Positions 26,200 to 34,585 of a DNA stretch of 64,000 bases are shown piece by piece. The translations under genes and the position numbers were made by a program. The DNA lies in NCBI RefSeq assembly GCF_029894125.1, contig NZ_JARXYZ010000003.1:434001-498000 (forward strand), read 5' to 3'. The notes under the pieces are model-generated. The model did no database searches. It was not told the DNA's origin and worked only from the letters and a program-made list of their open reading frames with translations. The stretch is from Kitasatospora sp. MAA19. GTDB taxonomy: Bacteria > Actinomycetota > Actinomycetes > Streptomycetales > Streptomycetaceae. The first letter of the stretch is position 1. Each line of letters starts with the position of its first letter.

Positions 26200-27093
26200 T
26201 CAAGCCCGGCCGGTGAGGTGGGTGAGCTTCGTCGGGTTGCGGACGGTGCGCAGCTCCGCGATCCGGAGCCGGCCGTCGGGCTCCTCCACGAAGTCGAACA
26301 CCGAGACGGCGTCGACCGCGCCGTCCAGGGTGAGCAGCACCCCGGGCTGGCCGTTGACCAGGACCGGCCGGGCTGCGACGCCCTCGCCCAGCTGGTCGAG
26401 CACCCCGAGCAGGAAGCGGGCGACGTTGCCGGCGCCGGTGACCGGGCGCAGGGCGGCGCGGACCACGCCGCCGCCGTCGGTCCAGGCGGTGACGTCGGGG
26501 GCGAGCAGCTCCAGCATCCGGTTGAGGTCGCCGCCGACGCAGGCCGCGAGGAACTCGTCGGTGGCGCGGCGGCGCAGCTCCGGCGGGGCGTCGTAGCGCG
26601 GCCGGCGGGCCTGGACGTGCGCCTTGGCCCGGCTGCCGACCTGCCGGCAGGCGGCCTCGGTGCGCTCCAGCGCCTCGGCGATCTCCCGGTAGGAGAAGCC
26701 GAAGGCCTCCTTGAGCACGAAGACGGCCCGCTCCAGCGGGGACAGGCTCTCCAGCACCACCAGCAGGGCGAGCGAGACGGTCTCGGCGCGCTCGACGTCG
26801 CCGGTCGCGTCCGGCTCGACGACCAGCGGTTCGGGCAGCCACGGGCCGACATAGGCCTCACGGCGGACGGCGGCCGAGTCGAGCCGGTTGAGCGCGAGGT
26901 TGGTGACCGTCCGGGCCAGGTAGCCGCCCGGGTTGGCGACCGGACCGGTGACCTGGCTCCAGCGCAGCCAGGTGTCCTGGACCAGGTCCTCGGCGTCGGC
27001 GATGCTGCCGAGCATCCGGTAGGCGATGCCGAAGATCATCCGGCGGTGCCGCTCGAAGTCGTCGAGGCCGGGGGCGCTGAGGATGTCGGTCAC
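26200..27093 (-). CDS. ECF41-type RNA polymerase sigma factor with SnoaL-like C-terminal domain
   Basis: 297 residues. Sigma region 2 is DDFERHRRMIFGIAYRMLGS with DAEDLVQDTWLRW; region 4 is LSPLERAVFVLKEAFGFSYREI and RTEAACRQVGSRAKAHV. The C-terminal 110 residues (from about ATDEFLAACVGGDLNRML) form an NTF2/SnoaL-like domain that in ECF41 sigmas replaces an anti-sigma factor and controls activity; the characteristic DGGG loop ([12 protein letters not shown]) is present. ECF41 genes often neighbour a carboxymuconolactone decarboxylase or oxidoreductase; here the partner is the MerR-clamp gene. GTG at 27093 is chosen: TAGCGT (27106-27101, minus) ends seven bases upstream, implying a leaderless message. 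Confidence 0.9.
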   Translation of the reverse strand: MTDILSAPGLDDFERHRRMIFGIAYRMLGSIADAEDLVQDTWLRWSQVTGPVANPGGYLARTVTNLALNRLDSAAVRREAYVGPWLPEPLVVEPDATGDVERAETVSLALLVVLESLSPLERAVFVLKEAFGFSYREIAEALERTEAACRQVGSRAKAHVQARRPRYDAPPELRRRATDEFLAACVGGDLNRMLELLAPDVTAWTDGGGVVRAALRPVTGAGNVARFLLGVLDQLGEGVAARPVLVNGQPGVLLTLDGAVDAVSVFDFVEEPDGRLRIAELRTVRNPTKLTHLTGRA

Positions 27094-27164
27094 CGTTCCG
27101 ACGCTACCGCACGGGCATCGGCGCGGCTGGGGGCGCGTCAGCCGCATCAGCTGCACCCATCGCG

Positions 27165-27482
27165 TCAGCTGCGGAAGGCCTCGTAGGCGGGGGCGAGCAG
27201 GGCGGCCAGGTCGCGGCCGCGCACGGTGACGCCGGAGCGGCCGAGGCGGTGCGGCGAGGGCTCGTCGGGGTCGTCCGCCGGCTCGGGCGGGGCCGGGCGC
27301 AGGGTGAAGTCGCCACCCCAGTAGGCGGCGACGTTCACGACGGGGGTGTTCACCGCAGGGGCGTTCACGGCGGGAGTGGTCACGGCGGGGGCGTGGTCGC
27401 CGTCGGGTGTGCGGCCGTCGTCGGGCACGGGTCGTCCGTCCGTCATGCGCCGTCCGTCCGTCATGCGTCCTCCGTCCGTCAT
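27165..27482 (-). CDS. Short protein, likely remnant of the SWIM zinc-finger partner of the SNF2 helicase
   Basis: 105 residues. The start ATG at 27482 overlaps the SNF2 stop (ATGA). Residues 1-45 are low complexity: a triple MTDG repeat, then Ala/Val/Pro/Thr repeats (AVTTPAVNAPAVNTPVVNV). The last 60 residues (AAYWGGDFTLRPAPPEP, then VTVRGRDLAALLAPAYEAF) resemble, from memory, the C-terminal end of the SWIM zinc-finger proteins that normally follow this helicase in streptomycetes. No C-X-C/C-X-H zinc motif is left. I infer an internal deletion joining the start to the tail. Whether the stub is functional is unknown. Confidence 0.6.
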   Translation of the reverse strand: MTDGGRMTDGRRMTDGRPVPDDGRTPDGDHAPAVTTPAVNAPAVNTPVVNVAAYWGGDFTLRPAPPEPADDPDEPSPHRLGRSGVTVRGRDLAALLAPAYEAFRS

Positions 27483-30400
27483 GCGTCCTCCTCCGCGACG
27501 GCGTCCTCGCGGGTGAGCGCGACCAGTTCGCGCAGGGCCTCGACCGGCAGATCGGTGAGCCAGCGCTCCCCCTCCCCCACCACCGCCTCGGCCAACGCGC
27601 GCTTGGCGGCGAGGAGTTCGTCGATCCGCTCCTCGACAGTGCCGACGCAGACCAGGCGGCGGACCTGGACGTCCCGGCGCTGGCCGATCCGGAACGCGCG
27701 GTCGGTGGCCTGCTCCTCGACCGCCGGGTTCCACCAACGGTCCAGGTGGATCACCTGGTTGGCGGCGGTCAGGTTGAGACCGGTGCCACCGGCCCGCAGC
27801 GAGAGCAGGAACACCCGTGGCCCGTCCGGGGATTGGAAGCGCTCCACCATCTCCTCGCGGCGGCCCCGGGGGACGCCGCCGTGCAGGTAGAGCACCTCCT
27901 CGCCGAGCCGGCGGGCCAGGTACGGGCGGAGCATCTCGCCGAACTCGGCGTACTGGGTGAAGACCAGCGTCCGGTCGCCCTCGGCCAGCGCCTCCTCCAG
28001 CAGCTCCGCCAGCCGGGCGACCTTGCCCGAACGCTCGCCCAACGCCGATCCGTCGTGCAGCAGTTGGGCCGGGTGGTTGCACACCTGCTTGAGTTTGCCG
28101 ATCGCGGCCAGCACCGTGCCGCGCCGCTCCACGCCCCGGATGCCCTCGACCCGCTGCAGCAGGTCGGCCACCACGGCCTGGTAGAGGCCGGCCTGCTCGG
28201 CGGTGAGGCTGCACCAGACCGTCATCTCCTGCTTGGCCGGCAGCTCGGCGGCCACCGCCGGGTCGGACTTGAGCCGGCGCAGCACGAACGGGGCGGTGCG
28301 GCGCTGGAGTTCGGCGGTGCGTTCGGGGCTGCGGTGCAGTTCGACCGGGATCGCGTAGCGCTCCTTGAAGCGTTCGGCCGGGCCGAGCAGGCCGGGGTTG
28401 GCGAAGTCGAGGACGGCGTGCAGTTCGGCGAGCCGGTTCTCCACCGGGGTGCCGGTCAGGGCGATCCGGTGGCGGGTGACGGGCAGGGCGCGGACGGCCC
28501 GGGACTGGGCGGTGCCGGCGTTCTTGACGTGCTGCGCCTCGTCGGCGACCACCCGGCGCCAGCGGATCGCGCGCAGCGCGGCGAGGTCCCGCTGGACCAG
28601 CCCGTAGGTGGTGATGACGAGGTCCACCTCCCGTACGGCGTCGGCGAGTCGGTCGGCGCCGAGCCGGCCGGAGCCGTGGTGGACGTGCCACCGCAGGGCG
28701 GGGGCGAAGCGCTCGGTCTCCCGCTGCCAGTTGCCGACCAGGGACATCGGGCAGACCAGCAGGGTGGGGCCGACCGCTCCCTCGGCCTGCTCGACGGCCA
28801 GCAGGGCGAGGGTCTGGACGGTCTTGCCGAGGCCCATGTCGTCGGCCAGCACGGCCCCGAGGCCGAGCCCGCTCATCGACCGCAGCCAGGCCAGGCCCCG
28901 TTCCTGGTACGGGCGCAGGGTGGCCCGGAAGTCCGGTGGCAGCGCGGGGGCGGGGGCCGGGGCGGCGCGCCCGGCGAGCAGGTCGCCGAGCGGGCCGTCC
29001 GCGCGGACGCCGGTGACGGGCAGCCCGGCGACGGTCGCCTCCGGGTCGAGGGCCAGCCGCAGCAGGTCGGCGGTGGCCAGCACGCCGTCGCGTCGGTCGG
29101 CGAGGAAGGCGAGCGCGGCGGCGATCTGCGCCGGGTCGGCCTCCAGCCAGGTGCCGCGGACCCGGACCAGCCCCTGCTTGGCGGCGGCGAGTTCGGCCAG
29201 CTCCTGTTCGGTGAGCGGCGCGCCGTCCGGGCCGAGCGCGGCCTGCCAGCGGAAGGCGACCACGGCGTCCCGGTCCACCTGGGCGGTGACGGCGAGCGTG
29301 CCGGGCGCGGGCGGGGTGGTGGCCCGCAGGGTGAGGCCGAGCCGGGGCCGGCGGCGCCACCAGGCGGGCAGCAGCACACCGAAGCCGCCCTCGGCGAGGG
29401 CCGGCGCGGCGGTGCGCAGGAAGTCCAGCGCCCCGGCCCGGTCGAGCGGGAGGGCGGCCGGGCGGGAGCGGTGCCGCAGGCCGTCCAGGGCCGGCCAGCG
29501 GTGGGCGGCGCGGGCGAGTTCGGAGACCAGGACATCGGCCGGGTCCGGCGCCTTGCGGGCCAGCGCGGCGCGGGCGGCGCCGCCTTCGTGCAGGTCGGCG
29601 GCGCGGACCAGCAGGGAGGGCTCGTCGACGGCCTGGAGCAGGGACTCCAGCTGCCAGGCGTCGTCGGAGGGCCTGCCCTCGGGGTCGTCCGGGGCGGGCC
29701 CGAGCGGCTCCAGCAGGCGGAAGCAGAGCCGGAGCGCGGGTGCGGTGGGTTCGGCGGCGGCGTACCAGGCGGCGATCCGGCGGCGCAGTTCGGCGAAGCC
29801 GTCAGAGGGGACGTCGGTGAGGCCGCCGTCCGGGGTGGTCAGGGCGTGCAGCCAGCGCTCGGCGGCACGACGGGTTCCGGCGCCGACGGTTCCGGCGCCA
29901 CGGGTCTCGGCGGCACGGGTCTCGGCGGCACGGGTCTCGGCGGCACGGGTCTCGCCGCCCGGGACCAGTGGGGGCGCGCCGACCAGCGCGGCCCGGGCCT
30001 CGGCATCCACCAGTGCGCCCAGCGCGGCGTCCAGCAGGGCCTCGCCGGTGCCGCCGCCGGCCGGCCACTCCCCCAGCAGGACGGGCGGGCAGCCGGCCGC
30101 CAGCTCGGCGGCCTCCCGACGGGCGGCCGGGGTGAGGTCGGGCCGCCAGCGGGCCTGCGGGCGGCCGTCCGTCAGGACCGGCAGTGGCAGCACCCGGCCC
30201 CGGCCGACCGTCCGCCAGGCGAGGTCGTGCACGCCGGTGAGCCAGCGCAGCGAGGGCCCCTGGACGACCTCGGCGCGCCCGGCGCCGGGCAGGTCGGTGC
30301 TGGTGACGGCCCAGTACGGGTCGAAGACCTCGCCGAGCAGCTGGGCGGCCGCCCCGGCGTCGAAGAGCAGCGCCGGCACCCGCCAGGGCGCCAGGACGGC

Positions 30401-30691
30401 CGCGCCCCGCGCCGGGGTGACCGGCAGATCGGGTGAGGGCGCGGGCAGCGCGCCGACGGTGGGCAGCAGCAGGGTGGCCCAGCGCTCGGGGGCCTGGCCG
30501 GCGAGCCAGCCGAGGCCGGGCCCGATGCCGCCGAGCACGGCGGCCAGTTCGCCGGCCGGGCAGGCGTAGGGGTGGGCGCGCGGGGCCGACCGGTCGGGGC
30601 GCGATCCGGTGGCGCCGGGGTGGGCGCGGGCGTCCTCGGCCCAGAGGGCCAGCCGTCCGTCCGCCCGCCAGAGCGCGTGCAGGACGAACAT
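27479..30691 (-). CDS. SNF2-family DNA-dependent ATPase/helicase (HelZ-like)
   Basis: 1070 residues. The N-terminal half is the SNF2-associated domain (LLFDAGAAAQLLGEVFDPYW, SLRWLTGVHDLAWRTV). The motor starts near residue 610: motif I VLADDMGLGKTVQTLALL, motif Ia LLVCPMSLVGNW, motif II VVADEAQHVKN, motif III IALTGTPVENRLAEL, motif IV TLVFTQYAEFGEML, motif V LSLRAGGTGLNLTAANQVIH and motif VI TDRAFRIGQRRDV, all intact. This RapA/HepA-like actinobacterial family probably remodels protein-DNA or RNA polymerase complexes. The ATG at 30691 gives MFVLHALWRADG, the conserved opening. A repeated AAETR segment (about 245-265) comes from a 15-bp tandem repeat. Overlaps the downstream stub gene. Confidence 0.9.
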   Translation of the reverse strand: MFVLHALWRADGRLALWAEDARAHPGATGSRPDRSAPRAHPYACPAGELAAVLGGIGPGLGWLAGQAPERWATLLLPTVGALPAPSPDLPVTPARGAAVLAPWRVPALLFDAGAAAQLLGEVFDPYWAVTSTDLPGAGRAEVVQGPSLRWLTGVHDLAWRTVGRGRVLPLPVLTDGRPQARWRPDLTPAARREAAELAAGCPPVLLGEWPAGGGTGEALLDAALGALVDAEARAALVGAPPLVPGGETRAAETRAAETRAAETRGAGTVGAGTRRAAERWLHALTTPDGGLTDVPSDGFAELRRRIAAWYAAAEPTAPALRLCFRLLEPLGPAPDDPEGRPSDDAWQLESLLQAVDEPSLLVRAADLHEGGAARAALARKAPDPADVLVSELARAAHRWPALDGLRHRSRPAALPLDRAGALDFLRTAAPALAEGGFGVLLPAWWRRRPRLGLTLRATTPPAPGTLAVTAQVDRDAVVAFRWQAALGPDGAPLTEQELAELAAAKQGLVRVRGTWLEADPAQIAAALAFLADRRDGVLATADLLRLALDPEATVAGLPVTGVRADGPLGDLLAGRAAPAPAPALPPDFRATLRPYQERGLAWLRSMSGLGLGAVLADDMGLGKTVQTLALLAVEQAEGAVGPTLLVCPMSLVGNWQRETERFAPALRWHVHHGSGRLGADRLADAVREVDLVITTYGLVQRDLAALRAIRWRRVVADEAQHVKNAGTAQSRAVRALPVTRHRIALTGTPVENRLAELHAVLDFANPGLLGPAERFKERYAIPVELHRSPERTAELQRRTAPFVLRRLKSDPAVAAELPAKQEMTVWCSLTAEQAGLYQAVVADLLQRVEGIRGVERRGTVLAAIGKLKQVCNHPAQLLHDGSALGERSGKVARLAELLEEALAEGDRTLVFTQYAEFGEMLRPYLARRLGEEVLYLHGGVPRGRREEMVERFQSPDGPRVFLLSLRAGGTGLNLTAANQVIHLDRWWNPAVEEQATDRAFRIGQRRDVQVRRLVCVGTVEERIDELLAAKRALAEAVVGEGERWLTDLPVEALRELVALTREDAVAEEDA
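29899..29958. repeat. Four 15-bp tandem repeats within the SNF2 gene
   Basis: CACGGGTCTCGGCGG at 29899, 29914 and 29929 and a diverged copy at 29944. In frame, it encodes repeated TRAAE in a linker of the N-terminal half. Confidence 0.85.
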
Positions 30692-30829
30692 GTGGGGGCC
30701 TTCCGGTCGGCGGAGCCGTCCTTCGCAGCCTAACCGGGCGCTCCGACAGGGCGGGTCCGTCGAACGGTCCGGAACACGCCCCCGGAACACGCCCCCGAAA
30801 ACACCGCGGAACACGCCCAGCGATTGTGG

Positions 30830-30858
30830 TTGAAACTTGAACGAAAGAGCCTTACGCT
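30830..30858 (+). promoter_or_regulatory. Promoter of the YceI gene
   Basis: TTGAAA (30830-30835), 17-base spacer, TACGCT (30853-30858): the best-looking housekeeping promoter in the window. Confidence 0.75.
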
Positions 30859-30870
30859 GGAGCCAACAAG

Positions 30871-30896
30871 TTGAAGCCTAAACAAATGGCTTCGAA
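30871..30896. promoter_or_regulatory. Inverted repeat in the YceI 5' leader, possible operator
   Basis: TTGAAGCC, nine bases, then GGCTTCGAA: nearly perfect dyad just after the -10 box. The region also has direct TTGAA copies at 30830 and 30837, a pattern seen at MarR-type operators. No regulator gene is adjacent. Confidence 0.5.
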
Positions 30897-30910
30897 CCCG
30901 AGGAGGAGCC

Positions 30911-31519
30911 ATGGGCCTTTTCAACCGCACCAAGACCGCCACCCCCGCCACCGCCGTCGCGACCCCGGCGGGCCCGGACCTCGCCCACCTGACCGGCGAC
31001 TGGGCCATCGACACCACGCACAGCGAGGTCGCCTTCTCGGTCCGTCACGCCATGGTGACGAACGTGAAGGGCCGCTTCACCGAGTACGACGGCAAGCTGC
31101 ACCTGGACGGCACCACCCCGGGCAACTCCTCCGCCGACCTGGTGATCAAGGTCGCCAGCATCGACACCAACCAGGCCCAGCGCGACGAGCACCTGCGCAC
31201 CGGCGACTTCTTCGCCGCCGAGGCCTACCCGGAGATCCGCTTCCGCAGCACCTCGGCCGAGCGCCGGCACGGCGACACGTACCGGATGCACGGCGAGCTG
31301 ACCATCAAGGACACCACCCGCCCGGTCGTCCTGGACCTGGAGTACACCGGCAGCGCCACCGACGCCTACGGCGCCGAGCGGGTCGGCTTCGAGGGCAGCG
31401 CCGTCCTCGACCGCACCGCCTTCGGCCTGACCTACAACGCGGCCCTGGAGACCGGCGGCGTGCTGATCGGCGAGAAGGTCAAGCTCAGCTTCGACATCTC
31501 CGCCGTCAAGGCGGCCTGA
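30911..31519 (+). CDS. YceI-family lipid/isoprenoid-binding protein
   Basis: 202 residues, a single YceI lipocalin-like barrel from about residue 28: WAIDTTHSEVAFSVRHAMVT is the defining opening, NVKGRFTEYDGKLHLDG the second strand pair, ASIDTNQAQRDEHLRTGDFF and YPEIRFRSTS the next, and DRTAFGLTYN near the end. YceI proteins bind polyisoprenoid or fatty-amide ligands in a hydrophobic tunnel. There is no signal peptide (start MGLFNRTKTATPAT), so the protein is cytoplasmic or surface-associated by other means. AGGAGGAG precedes the ATG, and a strong promoter and an inverted repeat lie upstream. Confidence 0.9.
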   Translation: MGLFNRTKTATPATAVATPAGPDLAHLTGDWAIDTTHSEVAFSVRHAMVTNVKGRFTEYDGKLHLDGTTPGNSSADLVIKVASIDTNQAQRDEHLRTGDFFAAEAYPEIRFRSTSAERRHGDTYRMHGELTIKDTTRPVVLDLEYTGSATDAYGAERVGFEGSAVLDRTAFGLTYNAALETGGVLIGEKVKLSFDISAVKAA

Positions 31520-31577
31520 CCGGCCGTCCACGGCTGCCACCCCAGCGGGACCCGCCGTACGGCCCGGTCCGCGCGCC

Positions 31578-31613
31578 CACCGCCCCTGCCGACCCCCGAC
31601 GGCAGGGGCGGTG
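31578..31613. terminator. Bidirectional terminator
   Basis: Fourteen perfect pairs (CACCGCCCCTGCCG and complement) with an eight-base loop, between convergent YceI and LysR genes. Confidence 0.8.
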
Positions 31614-31714
31614 CCATGTCCGCCCGCACGCCCCGGGGGCCGCGTTTCCAGACCCTGGGCACCCGTGCTCCGCGCACCGGGGCCCTCAGCACCCTCGCCG
31701 GCCGACCGCGCCGA

Positions 31715-32674
31715 TCAGCCGAGCAGCGCCGCGTCCGCCACCGGCAGCCAGCTCCCCGACGGCCGGTGCAACCAGCCCTCGGCCGCACCGAGCCCGGTGG
31801 CCGCGGCGACCAGCGCGGCCAGCCCCGGGTGGCGCTCACCGGGCCGGTGCACCAGGCTGACCAGGCTCAGCGGCACCGGCTCCACCAGCGGCAGGTTCAC
31901 CACCCCCGGGATCCTCGGCCCGCCGACTGTGGTCAGCATCGGGTCGCCGTGCCGGGCGAGGTAGCGGGCCGTCTCGTCCACGCCCACCGGCGGGACGTAC
32001 GGCGCGGCCGGTGTCAGGCCGTGCTCGCGCAGCAGGCGGACGCCGAGGTCGGTCCACTCGGTGGTGGCCGGGTTGCCGGCGCAGACGTCGACGGGGTGCC
32101 CGGCCAGCTCGGCGAGACGCAGCGCGGGGCGGCCGGCCAGCGGGTGGGTGTCCGCCATCATCACCGAGATCCGCTCCAACCGGACCGGACGCTGGGCGAG
32201 TTGGTCGCGCAGCTGGGCGGGCAGGCCCGCGTGCCGGCCGAAGGACACGTCCAGCCGGTGCGCCAGCAGTTCGGCGGCCGCCGCGGTGAGGCCACCGTGG
32301 AAGCGGGCCAGCAGTTCCCCCTCCGGCCAGGCGGCGCGGGCCCGTTCGAGCACCCGGTCGGCGGTGAGGTCCGGGCCGGTGACGTCGCTGTTCAGGTCCA
32401 GCAGCAGCGGCCGGGTGGCGCCCGCCAGGATCTCGTCGTGCAGGGCGAGGAGCCGGCGTGCCCGGGGCAGCAACCGCAGCCCGGCCGGGGTGAGTTCGAC
32501 GCTGCGAGTGGTACGGGTGAACAGTGCGTCGCCGAGCAGCCCCTCCAGGGTCCGGATGTCCCGGCTGAGCGCCTGCTGGGCGACGTGCAGCCGCCCGGCG
32601 GCCCGGCCGAAGTGCAGGGTCTCGGCGGTCGCGACGAAGCCGCGGAGCAGGCGGGGGTGCAGGTCGCGGGGCAT
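31715..32674 (-). CDS. LysR-family transcriptional regulator
   Basis: 319 residues. The winged HTH is LLRGFVATAETLHFGRAAGR with LHVAQQALSRDIRTLEGLLG and LFTRTTRSVELTPAG; residues 95-300 are the periplasmic-binding-like effector domain. The start ATG 32674 has TAATCT (minus, 32687-32682) seven bases upstream and no SD, so it is read as leaderless. It diverges from an MFS transporter gene with ACAACATCCTGTTGT, a perfect dyad, between them, and so probably controls that transporter and the macro-domain gene behind it. Confidence 0.88.
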   Translation of the reverse strand: MPRDLHPRLLRGFVATAETLHFGRAAGRLHVAQQALSRDIRTLEGLLGDALFTRTTRSVELTPAGLRLLPRARRLLALHDEILAGATRPLLLDLNSDVTGPDLTADRVLERARAAWPEGELLARFHGGLTAAAAELLAHRLDVSFGRHAGLPAQLRDQLAQRPVRLERISVMMADTHPLAGRPALRLAELAGHPVDVCAGNPATTEWTDLGVRLLREHGLTPAAPYVPPVGVDETARYLARHGDPMLTTVGGPRIPGVVNLPLVEPVPLSLVSLVHRPGERHPGLAALVAAATGLGAAEGWLHRPSGSWLPVADAALLG

Positions 32675-32703
32675 GGGCGGCAGATTAACAACACGCCGTT
32701 CCG

Positions 32704-32718
32704 ACAACATCCTGTTGT
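32704..32718. promoter_or_regulatory. Palindrome between divergent LysR and MFS genes
   Basis: ACAACA-TCC-TGTTGT, perfect six-base arms; a candidate LysR operator 30 bases upstream of the LysR start and about 85 before the MFS start. Confidence 0.55.
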
Positions 32719-32802
32719 GAATGCGGCGGAACAGGTGTTGGACGGCCACCGGGCAACGCGGCGAGGCTGGGGGCCTTCCCCTTCACCCTCCCCAGGAGCC
32801 CG

Positions 32803-34062
32803 ATGCCCTCGCGCGCCCTCTTCGCCTCCTACCGGCGGCTGTTCGCGGCCCCCGGCGCCGCCGCCTTCACCCTCGCCGGGCTGCTCGGCCGGCTCGCGCT
32901 GTCGATGAACGGCGTCTCGCTGGTCGTGCTGCTCGCCGAGCGGCGCGGTTCGTACGCGCTGGCCGGCACCGTCTCGGCGACCGGGCTGGTCACCGGCGCG
33001 ATCGGGATGCCGCTGCTCGGGCGGCTGGTGGACCGGTACGGGCAGGCGCGGGTGGCCGTACCGGCCGCGCTCTACAACGCCGCCCCGCTCGCCGCCCTGC
33101 TGCTCTGCGTCCGGCTCGGCGCCCCCGACTGGACGCTCTACGCCTGCTGGGCCGCCTGCGCGGCCGCGCCCAACCTCGGCGGCATGGCCCGGGCCCGCTG
33201 GGCGTACCTGTACCGGGCCGACCCGGCCGCCCGGCACCTGGCCAACTCCCTCGAACAAGCACTGGACGAGCTCTGTTTCATGGCCGGGCCCGTCCTCGCG
33301 ATGGCGCTCTGCACAGCGGTCACCCCGGAGGCCGGGCTGCTCGCCGCCGGGACGCTCGGCACCACCGGCGCCCTGCTGTTCGCGGCCCAACGGCGCACCG
33401 AACCGCCGCTGCCCGCCCGCTCGGCGCGCGACCGCCACGGCTCGCCGCTGCGGGTACCCGGACTGCGCGTGCTGCTGCTCACCTTCCTCGCCACCGGCAT
33501 GGTCTTCGGCTCGACCGAGATCACCACCGTGGCGTACGCCGACACGCTCGGGCACAAGGCCGCCGCTGGCGGGCTGCTGGCACTGGTCGCGGCCGGATCC
33601 TGCGCGGCGGGGCTGCTGTTCGGGCTGCTGACGCCGCGTCGGTCGCCCGGCCTGCGCTTCCTGTGCGGGACGGCGGCGATGGCCGGCGTGCTGCTGCTGC
33701 CGCTCGCCGCCGGACTGGGCGGGGCCGGGCTCGGCCTGCTCGGGGTGGTGCTGTTCGCGGCCGGCACGGCCACCGCGCCGACCATGGTGACCGGGATGAC
33801 ACTGGTCCAGGAGCTGTTGCCGCAGCGGCAGTTCAACGAGGGGATGGCGGTCGCGGTGTCCGGCATCGTGGTCGGCATCTCGGGCGGTGCGGCGCTCGCC
33901 GGCGCGGTCGCCGAGCACACCGCCCCCGGTACCGGCTACCTGCTGCCGGCCGCTGCGGCGGTGCTCGCCCTACTGATCGCCCTGGCCGGACGCCGTTCGC
34001 TCGCGCCCGCCCGGCGGGCCCCGGCGGAAAATGCCGAGCGGGCTGTCAGTACCTCGGTCTAG
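32803..34062 (+). CDS. Major facilitator superfamily transporter
   Basis: 419 residues with about 12 hydrophobic segments from residue 15 (AAAFTLAGLLGRLALSMNGV). The loop between helices 2 and 3 is MPLLGRLVDRYGQARV, an MFS A-motif variant; Gly/Ala-rich helices follow to the end. No signature reveals a substrate; the general form is that of small-molecule efflux pumps. AGGAG lies five to six bases before the ATG at 32803. Divergent LysR regulator; the macro-domain gene starts nine bases after its stop codon. Confidence 0.85.
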   Translation: MPSRALFASYRRLFAAPGAAAFTLAGLLGRLALSMNGVSLVVLLAERRGSYALAGTVSATGLVTGAIGMPLLGRLVDRYGQARVAVPAALYNAAPLAALLLCVRLGAPDWTLYACWAACAAAPNLGGMARARWAYLYRADPAARHLANSLEQALDELCFMAGPVLAMALCTAVTPEAGLLAAGTLGTTGALLFAAQRRTEPPLPARSARDRHGSPLRVPGLRVLLLTFLATGMVFGSTEITTVAYADTLGHKAAAGGLLALVAAGSCAAGLLFGLLTPRRSPGLRFLCGTAAMAGVLLLPLAAGLGGAGLGLLGVVLFAAGTATAPTMVTGMTLVQELLPQRQFNEGMAVAVSGIVVGISGGAALAGAVAEHTAPGTGYLLPAAAAVLALLIALAGRRSLAPARRAPAENAERAVSTSV

Positions 34063-34071
34063 CGTTCGGGC

Positions 34072-34551
34072 ATGGCGGAAATCACCTATGTCCGAGGCGA
34101 TGCCACCGCGCCCCGGGGCAAGGGCGTGAAGGTGATCGCGCATGTCTGCAACGACCTCGGCGGCTGGGGCAAGGGCTTCGTGCTCGCGCTGTCCAGACGC
34201 TGGCCCGAGCCCGAGGCCGCGTTCCGGCGCTGGCACCGGGAGCGGGCGGGGAACGACTTCGGTCTCGGCGCCCTGCAGGTGGTGCAGGTCGAACCGTACG
34301 TCTGGGTGGCCAACCTGGTCGGCCAGCGCGGCATTCGGACGGGGCGCTCCACCGGGGCGCCGGTCCGGTACGAGGCGATCGACACCGCGCTGGCCGCGCT
34401 GGGTGACCGGGCACCGGAGCTCGGCGCCTCCGTCCACATGCCGCGGATCGGCTGTGGGCTGGCCGGCGGCCGCTGGGAGCGGGTCGAACCGCTGGTGGCC
34501 GCACGGCTGGTGGCGCGGGGGGTGTCGGTGACGGTCTACGACCACGACTAG
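34072..34551 (+). CDS. Macro-domain protein, Poa1/TARG1-like class
   Basis: 159 residues. Unlike the MacroD protein at 21129 this has IAHVCNDLGGWGKGFVLAL in place of the NAAN-GGGGVDGAIH loop: the Cys-Asn and WGKG pattern of Poa1p (ADP-ribose 1''-phosphate phosphatase), TARG1 and the DarG antitoxin macro domain. The later phosphate loop is MPRIGCGLAGGRWERVE, with IGCGLAGG typical of that class. DarG removes ADP-ribose from DNA made by the toxin DarT, but no DarT-like gene is adjacent, so a metabolite phosphatase or hydrolase role is more likely. It starts nine bases after the MFS stop; TAGCGT overlapping that stop (34060-34065) also suits a separate leaderless transcript. Confidence 0.85.
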   Translation: MAEITYVRGDATAPRGKGVKVIAHVCNDLGGWGKGFVLALSRRWPEPEAAFRRWHRERAGNDFGLGALQVVQVEPYVWVANLVGQRGIRTGRSTGAPVRYEAIDTALAALGDRAPELGASVHMPRIGCGLAGGRWERVEPLVAARLVARGVSVTVYDHD

Positions 34552-34585
34552 GGCCGGTCGCGGACCGGGGGTCTGACAGCAGGCC

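Noticed and set aside
34072-34551. A DarTG toxin-antitoxin system
   Set aside because: The macro domain is DarG-like in motif but neither neighbour resembles the DarT ADP-ribosyltransferase; the adjacent genes are an MFS pump and a GNAT.
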